Translations under genes and position numbers: made by a program
Shown: in pieces, positions 32,901 through 43,600 of the stretch
How the letters are laid out: every line of letters starts with the position of its first letter
Numbering within the stretch: position 1 is the stretch's first letter
The notes under the pieces: generated by a model
What the model saw: the letters and a program-made list of their open reading frames with translations, nothing else
The model's database searches: none
Told to the model about the DNA's origin: nothing
DNA from: Saccharothrix sp. NRRL B-16314
GTDB taxonomy: Bacteria > Actinomycetota > Actinomycetes > Mycobacteriales > Pseudonocardiaceae
Reading direction: 5' to 3'
Assembly: GCF_000716595.1 (NCBI RefSeq)
Contig: NZ_JNXC01000032.1
Coordinates: 25,513-89,512 of the forward strand
Length of the DNA: 64,000 nt

Positions 32901-35900
32901 GGAGGACGCGCTCCGGCGTCACCACGAGGTGACCGACGCGGCCGTGGTCGCGGTGGACCGGCGGCTGGTCGCGTACGTGACGCCCCCCGTCAACCCGGCG
33001 GCCCTGCGCGGGTTCCTCGGCCAGGTGCTGCCCGCGCACGCCGTGCCGTCGACGTTCGTCGGGCTCGACCACCTCGACCGCGACGCACTGCCGGAGCCGC
33101 CCGACGAACGCACCGAAGTCCGTTACGTGGCACCGCGAACGCCCGTGGAGGCCGTGCTGGCGACCGTGTTCGCCGACGTGCTGGGCGCGGCGCGGGTCGG
33201 TGTGCGGGACAACTTCTTCGCGCTCGGCGGCGACTCGATCCTGGGCATCCAGGTCGTCACCCGCGCCCGTCGCGCGGGCCTGGTGCTGACCTCGCGGGAC
33301 ATCTTCGCGCACCAGACGATCGCCGCCATCGCACCGCACGTGACCCGCGACCTGCCGCCGACCGCCGAGCAGGGCACGGTCACCGGCGCCGCGCCGCTCA
33401 CCCCGATCCAGCGCTGGTACCTGGAGCACCACACCGTCCGCCCCGAGCACTTCGAGCAGTCCGTGGTGGTCGACCTCGCCGGCGCAGACCTTGCCGACGC
33501 GAACCTCACCGGCGCGGACCTTGCCGACGTGGACCTTGCCGCGCTCCGCACCGCGCTCATCGCGCTGGTCGACCACCACGACGCGCTGCGCACCCGGTTC
33601 GAGGGCGACCGCCAGGTGATCGGCCCCCGCTGCCACGTCGACCCGTTGACGCTCGACCGCTTCGACCTCACCGAGGGACCGCTGCTGCGGGCGGAAGTCC
33701 TCGACGGGCGGTCCGTGCGGCTGACCGCGCACCACCTCGTGGTCGACGGCGTCTCCTGGCGCGTGCTGGTGGAAGACCTGATGACGGCCTACCGCCAGGC
33801 CCGCGCCGGCCAGACCGTCCACATCGGACCGAAGACCACCTCGTTCCGCGACTGGGCGACCCGGCTCGCCGAGCACGCCGCCGACGGCTTCGCCGACGAA
33901 CTGGACCACTGGACGACGGTGGCCGCCACCCCGACCGCCATCCCGCTCGACCGGCACGGCCCGAACACCGTCGGCTCCGAGCGCGAGGTGACGGTGCGGC
34001 TCACCGCCGACGAGACGGCCGCGCTGCTCCGCGACGTGCCCGGTGTGTACCGGACGCAGGTCAACGACGTGCTGCTGACCGCGCTCGGCCGGGTGCTGGC
34101 GGACTGGACGGGCCGCTCGCGCGTGCTGGTGGACCTGGAGGGCCACGGCCGCGAGGAGCTGTTCCCCGACGTGGACCTGTCCCGCACGGTCGGCTGGTTC
34201 ACCACCGTGTTCCCGGTCGCGCTCGACGTGCCCGACAGCGGTTGGGGCACGGCGTTGAAGTCGGTGAAGGAGCAGCTGCGCGCGGTGCCCCGGCGCGGCA
34301 TCGGGTACGGCGCACTGCGCCACCTCGCCCGCACCGCGCCGACCTGCGACCCGCGGATCGGCTTCAACTACCTGGGCCGGTTCGCCGAGGACCAGCGCGA
34401 CCTCGTGCTGTCCGCCGACCCGGACGCGACGCGCCCCCACCTGCTGGACGTGGTGGGGCAGGTGCGCGGCGACCGGCTCGCGTTCACCTTCCACTACAGC
34501 GGGAACGCGCACGACACGGCCACGATCACCCGGCTGGCCGACGGGTTCGCCGCGGCGCTGCGCGGCATCGTCGCGCACTGCGCCGAGCCCGACGCCGGTG
34601 GTCGCACGCCGTCCGACTTCCCGCTGGCGGACCTGACCCAGGCCGAGGTGGACCGGATCACCGGCGCCGACGCCTACCCGCTCACCCCGATGCAGGCGGG
34701 CATGGTGTTCCACGGCCTGGGCGACCAGGGCGCGTACTTCCAGCAGACCACGTTCGTGGTGGACGGCGTCACCGACCCGGCCGCGTTCGCCCGCGCCTGG
34801 CAGCGGGTGGTCGACCGGACGCCCGTGCTGCGCAGCTCGGTGCTGTGGGAGGGCGTGCGCGAGCCGTTGCAGGTCGTGCACGACCACGCCCCCGTGCCGT
34901 TCACGTTCCTGGACTGGAGCGACCTGGACGAGACGGCCCGCGCCGACCGGCTGCGCACGCTGCTGGCCGAGGACCGGGCGCAAGGCCTCGACCTCGGTGT
35001 GCCGCCGTTGATGCGGGTCGCGATCGCCCGCCTCTCCCCCACCAGCGTCCAGGTGCTGTGGACGTTCCACCACGTGCTGCTGGACGGCTGGAGCGTCTTC
35101 CACGTGCTGTCCGACGTGCTCGGCCCCGGTGACCTGCCGGAACGCCGACCGTTCCGCGACTACGTCGCCTGGCTGGCCCGGCAGGGCGACCACGACGAGG
35201 CCGAGGCGCACTGGCGTCGGGTGCTCGGCACGTTCGACGCGCCGACCCCGCTGCCCGCGGACCGCCCCGCGTCGCACGGCACGTCGTCCGAACGCGTCCC
35301 GATGGCGCTCACCGAGGCCGAGTCCGGTCGGCTGTACGAGTTCGCCCGCCGGCACCGGCTCACGCCGAGCGCGATCGTGCAGGGCGCGTGGGCGTTGCTG
35401 CTGGCCCGGTCCAGCGGCAGGCGTGACGTCTGCTTCGGCGCGACCGTGTCCGGCCGCCCGGCCGACCTGCCCGGCGTGGACGCGATCACCGGCATCTTCA
35501 TCAACACCCTGCCGGTCCGGGTCGAGGTCGACGGGACCGCGCCGGTGGCGGACTGGCTGCGCGCGTTGCAGGACGCGCAGGTCGACTCGCGGCGGTTCGA
35601 GCACGTGCCGCTGACCGACGTCCAAGCCTGGAGCGGGATCGAGCGCGGCGCCACCCTGTTCGACAGCGTGGTGGTGTTCGAGAACTACCCGGTCGAGTCG
35701 GCCGAGGGCCTGGGCCTGCGCGAGCTGTCCGCCATCGAGACCACCAGCTTCCCGCTCAGCGTCACCGCGTACCCGGCCGAACGGCTCGGCGTGCTGCTCG
35801 GCTACGAGCCCGCGATGTTCGAGCGGGCCACCGTCGAACGGCTGGGCGAGCGGCTGCGCAGGCTGCTCGTCGGCCTGGTCGCCGACCCGGACCGGCCGCT

Positions 35901-37680
35901 GGCCGACGTGCCGTGGCTGTCCGACGCGGAGATCCGGCAGGTCATCGTCGACTGGAACGGCGTGGTGGCCGACGAGCCGACCACCACGACCACCGGGCTG
36001 ATCACCGAGCTGATCGCCGCGCAGGTGGCGCGCACACCCGACGCGGTGGCGGTGACGGGCGGCGGCAAGAGCCTGACCTACCGCGAGCTGGACGAGACGG
36101 CCAACCGGCTGGCGCACCACCTGGTCAGGTCGGGCGTCGGGCCGGAGTCGGTGGTGGCGTTGCGGCTCCCGCGGTCGCCGGACCTCGTGGTCGCGGTGTT
36201 GGGCGTGCTCAAGGCGGGGGCGGCCTACCTGCCCGTCGACGTCTCGTACCCGGCCGACCGGATCGCGTACATGATCGCCGACTCCGGGGCGGCGCTCGTC
36301 CTGGATGCCCTCCCGGACCTGTCCGGGCTGCCCGACGACCCACCGGAAGTGGTGCTGCGGCGGGAGAACGCCGCGTACGTGATCTACACGTCCGGGTCGA
36401 CCGGCCGGCCCAAGGGCGTGGTCGTGACCCACACCGGCCTGGCGGCCTTCTCCACCGCCGAGATCGCGCACTTCGACGTGTCACCGGGCGACCGGGTGCT
36501 CCAGTTCTCCTCGCCCGCGTTCGACGCCTCGGTCCTCGAACTGTGCATGGCGCTGCCCGCCGGGGCCACCCTGGTCGTGCCACCGCCCGGACCGCTGCTC
36601 GGCCGGCACCTCGCGCGGTTCGTCACCGACTTCGAGATCACCCACGCCCTGATCCCCCCGGCGGCGCTCGCGACCCTCCCCGACGCCGAGCTCACCACGC
36701 TGCGCACTCTCGTCGTCGGCGGTGACGCCAGCTCGGCCGACCTCGTGCGCCGGTGGGCGCCCGGCCGACGGATGATCAACGCCTACGGGCCGACCGAGTC
36801 GACCGTCGTCACCTCCTGGAGCGACCCGCTCGAACCCGGCGGCGCACCACCGATCGGCCGTCCCATCCCCGGCACCGCGGTGCGCGTCCTGGACGACTCG
36901 CTCAAGCCCGTCCCGGCCGGCGTCACCGGTGAGCTGTACATCGCGGGCGCCGGCCTGGCCCGCGGGTACCTCGCCCGGCCCGGCCTGACCGCGCAGCGGT
37001 TCCTCGCCGACCCGTTCGGCGCGCCCGGCGAGCGGATGTACCGCACCGGCGACCTGGCCCGCTGGGACGACACCGGCACCCTGCACTACCTGGGCCGGGT
37101 CGACCAGCAGGTGAAGATCCGCGGGTTCCGGGTCGAGCTGGGCGAGGTGGAATCGGTCCTCGCGGCGCATCCTGGTGTCGCCCAGGTCGTTGTAGTGCCG
37201 AACGAGCACCGCCTGGTGGCGTACTTCGTGCCGGACAAGCCGACTACGGCATCGGAGCTGCGCGACCACACGGCCAGGGTCCTGCCCGACCACATGGTCC
37301 CGGCGGCGTTCGTCGCACTGGAAAGCATGCCGTTGACCGTCAGCGGCAAGCTCGACCGCGTCGCGCTTCCCGCGCCTGAGCGCGACGCGGTCACGTCCAG
37401 GGAGTACGTCGCACCCCGCACCGAGACCGAAGAGGCGATCGCCGCGATCTGGGCGGACGTGCTCGGCGTCGACGAGGTCGGCGTGGAGGACGGCTTCTTC
37501 GCACTCGGCGGCGACTCGATCCGCGGCCTGCACATCACCTCCCGGACCAAGGCGGCGTTCGGCGTCGACCTCTCCCCCCGCGACGTCCTCACCGCCCGCA
37601 CCGTGTCCGCCTTGGCCGAACTCGTCGAGGAACTGGTGCTCGCGGACCTCGAAGCCCTCGTTGCCGACACGGAGGCGTGA
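29938..37680 (+). CDS. Non-ribosomal peptide synthetase 1: A-T / C-(A remnant)-T-E / C-A-T
   Basis: The 2580-aa enzyme starts directly with an A domain, so it begins the chain. Approximate domains: A1 8-465, T1 470-541 (LGGDSI), C2 557-965 (HHIVTDG), remnant of A2 975-1058, T2 1063-1138 (LGGDSI), E2 1150-1570 (HHLVVDG), C3 1577-2005 (HHVLLDG), A3 2017-2485, T3 2490-2580 (LGGDSI). A1 and A3 have the same by-eye specificity code, DALLVGAVVK. Module 2 lacks motifs A1-A7 and the A10 Lys, so it cannot activate its own residue. E2 contains a short pentapeptide-repeat-like insert (about 33470-33545). ATG 29938 has GAAAGG upstream; it gives a normal A-domain start. The gene ends 7 bp before NRPS 2. 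Confidence 0.95.
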   Translation: MTHAHSLPEMIAAQALRTPGAPAVMSAEEVVSYRELDHRANRLAHLLIARGARRERVVALALPRSVDNVVARLAVLKTGAAYLPIDPDYPADRIAFMVEDAQPLLVLDDLPESSDQPATAPEVTIRPDDPAYVIYTSGSTGRPKGVVVPHRGLPAFARAEIAHFDVRPGDRVLQFSSPSFDASVLELCMALPAGATLVVPPPGPLLGDQLARVITDFGVTHALIPPVALATVPDPAPPSFRTLVVGGDACPPDLVAKWVPGRRMINAYGPTESTVVTSWSEALEPGGTPPIGRPIPGTEVRVLDDDLRPVAEGELYVTGVGLARGYLRRPGLTAQRFVADPFGRPGTRMYRTGDVVRRRDDGVLEFVGRADHQVKIRGFRVEPGEVEALLRGCPGVEHAVVVARDEPKRLVAYVVGATAGLRDHLAARLPDYLVPSAFVELDAFPLTPNGKLDRAALPAPVVGTAPEGHVEPRTPAERRVADVWSDVLGVPRVGALDDFFALGGDSILAVRALSRLGGLPVRAMFDHRTVAALAEALPDGTARPAGERKAIARVPDGMPLPLSSAQRRLFSLDGTAEQNTAVGLRLTGALDVPRLATALDALAARHDALRTTFDVLGDEPVQVVAPKGTIPLRVLPTSDPAALGLDQPFDLRRGPLTRAVLCPLGPDEHLLVLVQHHIVTDGWSVQVLLEELAELYSGGQPAEPEVQYPDFAVWDRSRSEGDPAYWRERLDGIESLDLPTDRPRPPLRTTSGAVLRRTLPADLVRRLADVGRAHDATLFMTLTAAVQVLLSARGRQRDVAVGTVSSGRDRTDLERTVGFFVRTLVLRSWVDPDLPFTGFLDQVRDTTLEAFTHDDVPFDRVVEAVRPDPDPSRTPLVQAMVALHQPLLRDASFGDLAAAEYDLPRPVARFDLVVEFWPRGDDLALTVEYNADLFDATTIEALGDDLDSLLRLVVDDPDRPLHGLVELSWPSGDDAVRVRGVRVDLGEVEDALRRHHEVTDAAVVAVDRRLVAYVTPPVNPAALRGFLGQVLPAHAVPSTFVGLDHLDRDALPEPPDERTEVRYVAPRTPVEAVLATVFADVLGAARVGVRDNFFALGGDSILGIQVVTRARRAGLVLTSRDIFAHQTIAAIAPHVTRDLPPTAEQGTVTGAAPLTPIQRWYLEHHTVRPEHFEQSVVVDLAGADLADANLTGADLADVDLAALRTALIALVDHHDALRTRFEGDRQVIGPRCHVDPLTLDRFDLTEGPLLRAEVLDGRSVRLTAHHLVVDGVSWRVLVEDLMTAYRQARAGQTVHIGPKTTSFRDWATRLAEHAADGFADELDHWTTVAATPTAIPLDRHGPNTVGSEREVTVRLTADETAALLRDVPGVYRTQVNDVLLTALGRVLADWTGRSRVLVDLEGHGREELFPDVDLSRTVGWFTTVFPVALDVPDSGWGTALKSVKEQLRAVPRRGIGYGALRHLARTAPTCDPRIGFNYLGRFAEDQRDLVLSADPDATRPHLLDVVGQVRGDRLAFTFHYSGNAHDTATITRLADGFAAALRGIVAHCAEPDAGGRTPSDFPLADLTQAEVDRITGADAYPLTPMQAGMVFHGLGDQGAYFQQTTFVVDGVTDPAAFARAWQRVVDRTPVLRSSVLWEGVREPLQVVHDHAPVPFTFLDWSDLDETARADRLRTLLAEDRAQGLDLGVPPLMRVAIARLSPTSVQVLWTFHHVLLDGWSVFHVLSDVLGPGDLPERRPFRDYVAWLARQGDHDEAEAHWRRVLGTFDAPTPLPADRPASHGTSSERVPMALTEAESGRLYEFARRHRLTPSAIVQGAWALLLARSSGRRDVCFGATVSGRPADLPGVDAITGIFINTLPVRVEVDGTAPVADWLRALQDAQVDSRRFEHVPLTDVQAWSGIERGATLFDSVVVFENYPVESAEGLGLRELSAIETTSFPLSVTAYPAERLGVLLGYEPAMFERATVERLGERLRRLLVGLVADPDRPLADVPWLSDAEIRQVIVDWNGVVADEPTTTTTGLITELIAAQVARTPDAVAVTGGGKSLTYRELDETANRLAHHLVRSGVGPESVVALRLPRSPDLVVAVLGVLKAGAAYLPVDVSYPADRIAYMIADSGAALVLDALPDLSGLPDDPPEVVLRRENAAYVIYTSGSTGRPKGVVVTHTGLAAFSTAEIAHFDVSPGDRVLQFSSPAFDASVLELCMALPAGATLVVPPPGPLLGRHLARFVTDFEITHALIPPAALATLPDAELTTLRTLVVGGDASSADLVRRWAPGRRMINAYGPTESTVVTSWSDPLEPGGAPPIGRPIPGTAVRVLDDSLKPVPAGVTGELYIAGAGLARGYLARPGLTAQRFLADPFGAPGERMYRTGDLARWDDTGTLHYLGRVDQQVKIRGFRVELGEVESVLAAHPGVAQVVVVPNEHRLVAYFVPDKPTTASELRDHTARVLPDHMVPAAFVALESMPLTVSGKLDRVALPAPERDAVTSREYVAPRTETEEAIAAIWADVLGVDEVGVEDGFFALGGDSIRGLHITSRTKAAFGVDLSPRDVLTARTVSALAELVEELVLADLEALVADTEA
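29960..31570 (+). other. NRPS module 1: A1-T1 (initiation)
   Basis: Contains '[11 protein letters not shown]', '[20 protein letters not shown]', 'LTPNGKLDR' and 'ALGGDSIL'. The specificity code read by eye is DALLVGAVVK, a hydrophobic or aromatic type. There is no C or formyltransferase domain ahead of it, so the chain should begin with a free amine, as head-to-tail closure requires. Confidence 0.85.
31608..34650 (+). other. NRPS module 2: C2-(A2 remnant)-T2-E2, no working adenylation domain
   Basis: C2 and E2 have intact HHxxxDG motifs and T2 an intact GGDSI. Between C2 and T2 only about 85 residues remain of the usual ~470-residue A domain. The module should add and epimerise a residue that it cannot itself activate. 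Confidence 0.9.
32860..33118 (+). other. Remnant of the module 2 adenylation domain (C-terminal subdomain only)
   Basis: The sequence re-enters A-domain homology inside motif A8 ('[20 protein letters not shown]'). It continues through '[12 protein letters not shown]' and '[16 protein letters not shown]', then passes straight to 'DRDALPEPP'. The segment that normally reads PLT.NGKL, with the A10 Lys, is missing. Motifs A1-A7 are absent. The junctions keep the reading frame. Confidence 0.9.
34665..37680 (+). other. NRPS module 3: C3-A3-T3
   Basis: C3 follows an E domain and opens '[15 protein letters not shown]', as in D-donor (DCL) condensation domains. The A3 code by eye is DALLVGAVVK, the same as A1. 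No epimerase, so an L residue is expected. T3 ends the protein without a recognised docking domain. Confidence 0.85.
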
Positions 37681-37687
37681 CCCCGAC

Positions 37688-40600
37688 ATGACAACCTCCA
37701 AGCACGACCGCATCTCCGCGTTGCCGGAGCACGTGCGCGAACTCCTCCGCGCCCGGCTCGCGGGCAAGGCCGCCGGCCGACCCGCACGCGCCGACGTGAT
37801 CCCGCCCGCGCCGCGGGACGAGCCGCTGCCGCTGTCGGCGGGTCAGCAGCGGCTGTGGTTCCTCGCCCAGTTCCAGCCGGACAGCACCGAGTACACCAGC
37901 GCGGTGGCGTTGCGGCTCACCGGTTCGCTCGACCGGCATCGATTGACCGGGGCGCTGCGCGGGCTGGTGCGCCGGCACGAGTCGCTGCGCACCACGTTCG
38001 ACCAGGTCGAGGGCCGGCCGGTGCAGGTGGTGCACGACGACTTCGACTTCGACGTAGCCGATTTCGACGTAGCCCATTTCGACGTGACCGACGTCGACGA
38101 CCTGCGCGCGGAGCTGGACCGGCCGTTCGACCTGCGGCGCGGGCCGTTGTTCCGCGCCTCGCTGTTCCGGCTGGTCGGGTCCGACGACGTGCACGTGCTG
38201 CTGCTGACGGCGCACCACATCGTGGTGGACGGCTGGTCGCTCGGCCTGCTCATGGACGAGCTGGCCGCGCTCTACCGCGGCGAGACCCTGGCCCCGCCGA
38301 CCCTCCAGTACGCCGACTACGCCGTGTGGCAGCGGGAACGGCCGGTCGACACCGGCTTCTGGGTCGACCGGCTCGCGGGCGTCGTGCCGCTGGAGCTGCC
38401 GACGGACCGGCCCCGGCCGGCGGAACGCACGTCCGCGGGCGCCACGCACGAGTTCACGCTGCCCACCCGGCTGGCCGGCGACCTGGCCGAGCTGGCGCGG
38501 GTCAACGAGACCACGCTGTTCACCGCGCTGACGGCCGCGTGCAAGCTGCTCCTGGCCCGCTACTCGGGGCAGGACGACATCGCGGTCGGCACGGTCACCA
38601 GCGGGCGGAACCGGCCGGAGCTGGCCGGGCTCGTCGGCTTCCTCGTCGGCACCGTGGTGCTGCGGGACACCGTGGACACGTCGCGGTCGTTCACCGAGTT
38701 CCTGGCGCAGGTCAACCGCACCGCGCTGGACGCGTTCGCGCACGACGACGTGCCGTTCGACCGCGTGGTGGAGGCGGTGGGCGCGACCCGCGCCCCGAGC
38801 CGGACGCCGCTGTTCGACGTGATGGTGGTGCTGCAGAACGCTTCCCGGGCGCTGCCCGAGCTGCCGGGCCTGCGGGTGGAGGACCACCCGCTCACCCGCG
38901 CCTGGTCGAACTTCGACCTGAGCATCGACTTCACCCAGGACGACGACGGCATCCACGGTGTCGTCGAGTACAGCACCGAGCTGTTCGACGCGGACACGGT
39001 CGACCGGCTGTCGCGGCACCTGCTGGTGCTGCTGGCGGGCATCACCGCCGACCCGCACCGGCCGATGGCCGAGCTGTCGCTGCTGCTGGGCGACGAGCCG
39101 GCGGGCACGGGCCGGGACCTCGACGTGCCGGCCACCACGTTCCCCGCGTTGTTCGAGGCGCAGGTCCGCCGCACGCCGCACGCCACGGCCCTGGTGTGCG
39201 AGGACACCCGCCTCACCTTCGCCGAGGTCGACGCGCGGGCCAACCGGCTGGCCCACCACCTGCTGGCGGAGGGCGTGGAGCCCGAGCAGGTCGTCGCGCT
39301 GTCGCTGCCGCGCGACGCCGAGTGGGTGATCGGCATCCTGGGCATCCTCAAGGCCGGCGCGGTGTACCTGCCCGTCGACCCGGGGCTGCCCGAGGCACGC
39401 CGGCGGTACCTGCTGGAGGACTCGCGCGCGGTGCGCGTGATCGACGCGCCGGTCGACACCGCGGGTCTGCCCGAGACCGCCCCGGTGGTGCCGCTGCGGC
39501 CCGACCACGCGGCGTACGTGATCTACACCTCCGGCTCGACCGGCAAGCCCAAGGGCGTCGTGGTGGAGCACCGGCAGCTGGTGAACCTGCTGCACAACCA
39601 CCGCGCGGACTTCGCGGGCGAACACCTGCGGGTCGCCGTGTCCGCCGTGTTCTCCTTCGACACGTCGTGGGAGGGCCCGCTGCTCATGGCCGACGGCCAC
39701 GAGCTGCACGTGCTCACCGACGACGTGCGGCTGGAGCCGACCGCACTGGTGCGGTACGTGCGGGAGCACCGGATCGACTTCCTCGACCTCACCCCGTCCT
39801 ACGCCCGGCAGCTCCTCGCGGCGGGCCTGCTCGACGGCGACCGGCGGCCCAAGGTGCTGATGCTCGGCGGCGAGGCCCTGGGCACGGCGCTGTGGCAGGA
39901 GTTGGCGCGGGCCGACGTCGCCGCCCACAACTTCTACGGCCCCACCGAGACCACGGTGGACGCGGTGTCGTGCCGGATCACGGGCGACCGCCCGGTCATC
40001 GGCCGGCCGCTGGCCAACCTCACCGCGCGGGTCCTGGACGACGACCTGCGGCCGTTGCCGGTCGGGGTGCCCGGCGAGCTGTTCCTCGCGGGGCCCCAGG
40101 TGGCCCGCGGCTACCTCCACCGGCCGGGCCTGACCGCGGACCGCTTCCTCGCCGACCCCTGCGGCGAGCCCGGCTCCCGGATGTACCGCACGGGCGACAA
40201 GGTGCGGATGCTCGCCGTCGGCGGAGCCGACAACCAGGCAGAGCGGTACGTCCTCGAATACCTGGGTCGCACCGACGAGCAGGTCAAGGTCCGCGGTTTC
40301 CGGATCGAGCCCGGCGAGGTCGAGGCCGCGCTGCTGAGCCACCCGGACGTGCGGGAGGCCGCCGTGGTCGCGCGCACCGACAACGGGCACACCCGGCTGG
40401 TCGGGTACGTCGTCACGACCGGTCCGGCGGACCTGCGGGAGCACCTGCGGCGGACGCTGCCGGAGTACTCGGTGCCGTCGGCGTTCGTCGAGCTCGACCA
40501 CCTCCCGCTGACCGCCAACGGGAAGCTGGACAAGGCCGCGCTGCCCGCGCCGCAGGCGGTCGGCGACGGCGAGTTCGTCGCGCCGCGCACACCGGTCGAA

Positions 40601-43600
40601 GCCGAGCTGGCCCGGATCTGGGCCGAGGTGCTCGGCGCGGACCGGGTCGGCGTGGAGGACAACTTCTTCGCGGTGGGCGGCGATTCGATCCTGTCCATCC
40701 AACTGGTGTCCCGCGCCCGGCAGGCCGGGCTGCACCTGACCTCGCGGGACGTGTTCCGGCACCAGACGATCGCCGAGTTGGCGCCGGTGGTGTCGGACGC
40801 GGCCGAGGACCTGATCACCCTGCCCGTCCGCTCCGGCCCGGCCCCGCTCACCCCGATCCAGCGGTGGTTCTTCGCCGACCGCGTCTCCGCTACCGGGGAA
40901 CCGTTGCACTTCACCATGTCGCTGCTGGTCGAGCTCGAACCCGGCGTCGACGAGGCGGTGCTGCGGGACGCCGTGCGCGCGGTGGTCGCGCACCACGACG
41001 CGCTGCGGTTGCGGTTCCACCAGGTCGACGGCCGGTGGGTGCAGGAGGTCGCGGACACCGAGGTCGACGTGTTCCGGCTCGCCACGGACGTGGAGACCGC
41101 GGCGCGGGAGGCGCAGCGCAGCCTGGACCTGGCCGAAGGGCCGTTGCTGCGCGCCGTGTTCTTCCCCGGCGAACGACCGGAACTACTGCTTACCGCGCAC
41201 CACCTGGCCGTGGACGGCGTGTCGTGGCGCATCCTGCTCGGAGACCTCGAACAGGCCTACCGGGGTGTGCCGCTGGAGCCGGTCGGCACGTCGTTCACGC
41301 AGTGGGCGCACGGGCTGGACGAGCACGTGCGGTCCGGCGCGCTGGACGACGCGCGCGAGCACTGGCGTTCGCTGCCCGCGCCCGAAGCGCTGCCGGTGGA
41401 CCGGGACGGCCCGAACACGGCGGCTTCGGCGTGTCAGGTGTCGGTGCGGCTGGACCGGGCGACGACGGACGCGGTGCTGACGGCCGTGCCGCCGGTGTAC
41501 CGGACGCAGGTCAACGACGTGCTGCTGAGCGCGCTGGGGCGGGCGTTGGCCGAGTGGACCGGGCGGGACGCGGTGGGCGTGACGCTGGAGGGCCACGGCC
41601 GTGAGGAGTTGGTGCCGGGCACCGACCTGAACCGCACGGTCGGCTGGTTCACCACGCAGTTCCCGGTGGTGCTGGAGGTGGACGACGACTGGGGCCGGAC
41701 GCTGAAGTCGGTCAAGGAGTCGTTGCGCGCGGTGCCGCACCGGGGGTTGAGCTTCGGCGCCCTCGACGTCGGGCAGCCGGGCGGCGGGCCGCTGCCGCAG
41801 GTCTCGTTCAACTACCACGGCCGGTTCGACGTGGCGGACGGCGGCTTCTACCGGGCACGCCGGGAGGTCGGCGAGGACGTGTCGCCCGACGACACGCGCA
41901 CCCACCTGCTGGACGTGACCGGGCTGGTCGAGCGCGGCGAGTTGGAGCTGACCTGGCAGTTCTCCGAGCACGTTCACGACGAGGCGACCGTGCGGCGGCT
42001 GGCCGAGCGGACCCTCGACGGGCTGCGGGAGATCGTGGCGCACTGCGCTCGTCCCGACGCCGGCGGGCGCACGCCGTCGGACTTCCCGCTGGCACGCCTC
42101 ACGCAGGAACAGGTGGACGCCCTCGCGGGGCCGGACGTGGAGGACGTCTACCCGCTCACGCCGTTGCAGGCGGGCATGGTGTTCCACAGCCTGGTCGAGC
42201 CCGGCGCGTACGTGGACCGGGTGCGGCTGATGCTCGACGGTGTCGGTGATCCGGCGGCGTTGCGGCAGGCGTGGCAGCGGGTGGTCGACCGGACGCCCGT
42301 GCTGCGGTCCAGCGTGGTGTGGGACGGGGTGGCGGAGCCGGTGCAGGTCGTGCACCGGCACGTGGAGTTGCCCGCCGGGCCGGTGGACGGGCCGATCGAC
42401 CTGGGCGTCGCGCCGCTGCTGCGGGTCGGCGTCACGCCGCTGGGCGGTGACCGGGTGGAGCTGGTGTGGTCGTCGCACCACGTGATCCTGGACGGCTGGA
42501 GCACGGCGCAGGTGTTCGGCGAGGTGCTGGAGCAGTACCGGGCGATCACCACCGGCACGCCGGCCCGGTTGCCCGCGCGGCGGCCGTTCCGGGACTACCT
42601 GGAGTGGTTGGCGGCGCAGGACCGCGCCGCCGCCGAGGCGCACTGGCGCGCGGTCCTGTCCGATGTGGACGGACCGACGCCGCTGCCGTACGACCGGACG
42701 GCCACCCGGGCGCACCGGTCCGAGGCGTCCGAGTCGGTGCGGTTCTCGGTGGACCCGGGTGAGGCCGTGCAGCGCGCGGGCCTGACCGTGAACACGGTCG
42801 TGCAGGGCGCGTGGGCGCTGCTGCTGGCCCGCGCGTCCGGTGAGGACGACGTGGTGTTCGGCAGCACGGTGTCCGGTCGCCCGGCCGAGCTGGCGGGCGT
42901 CGAGTCCATGGTCGGCATGCTGATCAACACGGTGCCGACCAGGGCGGTCGTGGACCGCACCGCCGAGGTGGGCACGTGGCTGCGCGGTTTCCAGGCCGCG
43001 CAGAGCGAGTCCCGGCGGTTCGAGCACACGTCGCTGTCGGAGATCCAGTCGTTCGCCCGGATCGAGCCGGGCGCCGGTGGCCGGCTGTTCGACAGCGTGG
43101 TGGTGTTCGAGAACTACCCGTACGACCCGAACGGCACCGGGCCGCGCGTGGTCGAGGTGGACGCGGTCGACAACACGACTTTGCCGCTGACGCTGAGCGC
43201 GTCCCTGACCGACCGGCTGGACATCGACCTGGCGTACGACCCGGAGCTGTTCGACGCCACGACGGCCGAGCGGCTGGCCGGGTGGCTGCGGTCGCTGGTG
43301 GAAGCCATCGCGGCCGACCCGTCGACGAGGATCGCGGACCTGCCGTGGCTGTCCGACGCCGAGCGCCACCAGGTCCTGGTGGAGTGGAACCGCACCGGGC
43401 GCGACATGCCGTCCGCGCTGTACCCGGAGGTGTTCGCCGAGCAGGCCCGCCGGACGCCGGACGCGACCGCTCTGGTGTTCCAGGGGACATCGCTGACGTT
43501 CGCCGAGTTGGACGCGCGCGCGAACCGGCTGGCGCACCACCTGCTGGCGCACGGCGCCTGGCCAACGGGAGCCGGTGCCGAACGCACGGTCGCGGTGCTG

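Noticed and set aside
32850..33120. Explaining the missing A2 domain as an assembly collapse between near-identical A domains
   Set aside because: The remnant differs from the other A domains ([20 protein letters not shown]) and lacks the A10 segment separately, so two independent losses would be needed. Resequencing is still advisable.
31615..36471. A 1618-codon open frame on the minus strand across NRPS 1, with similar long minus-strand frames across NRPS 2 (37589-41020, 41183-45787, 51158-56485)
   Set aside because: They are antisense shadows of high-GC NRPS codons, rich in Arg, His, Gln and Val with no domain signatures. The plus strand carries clear C, A, T and E motifs throughout.
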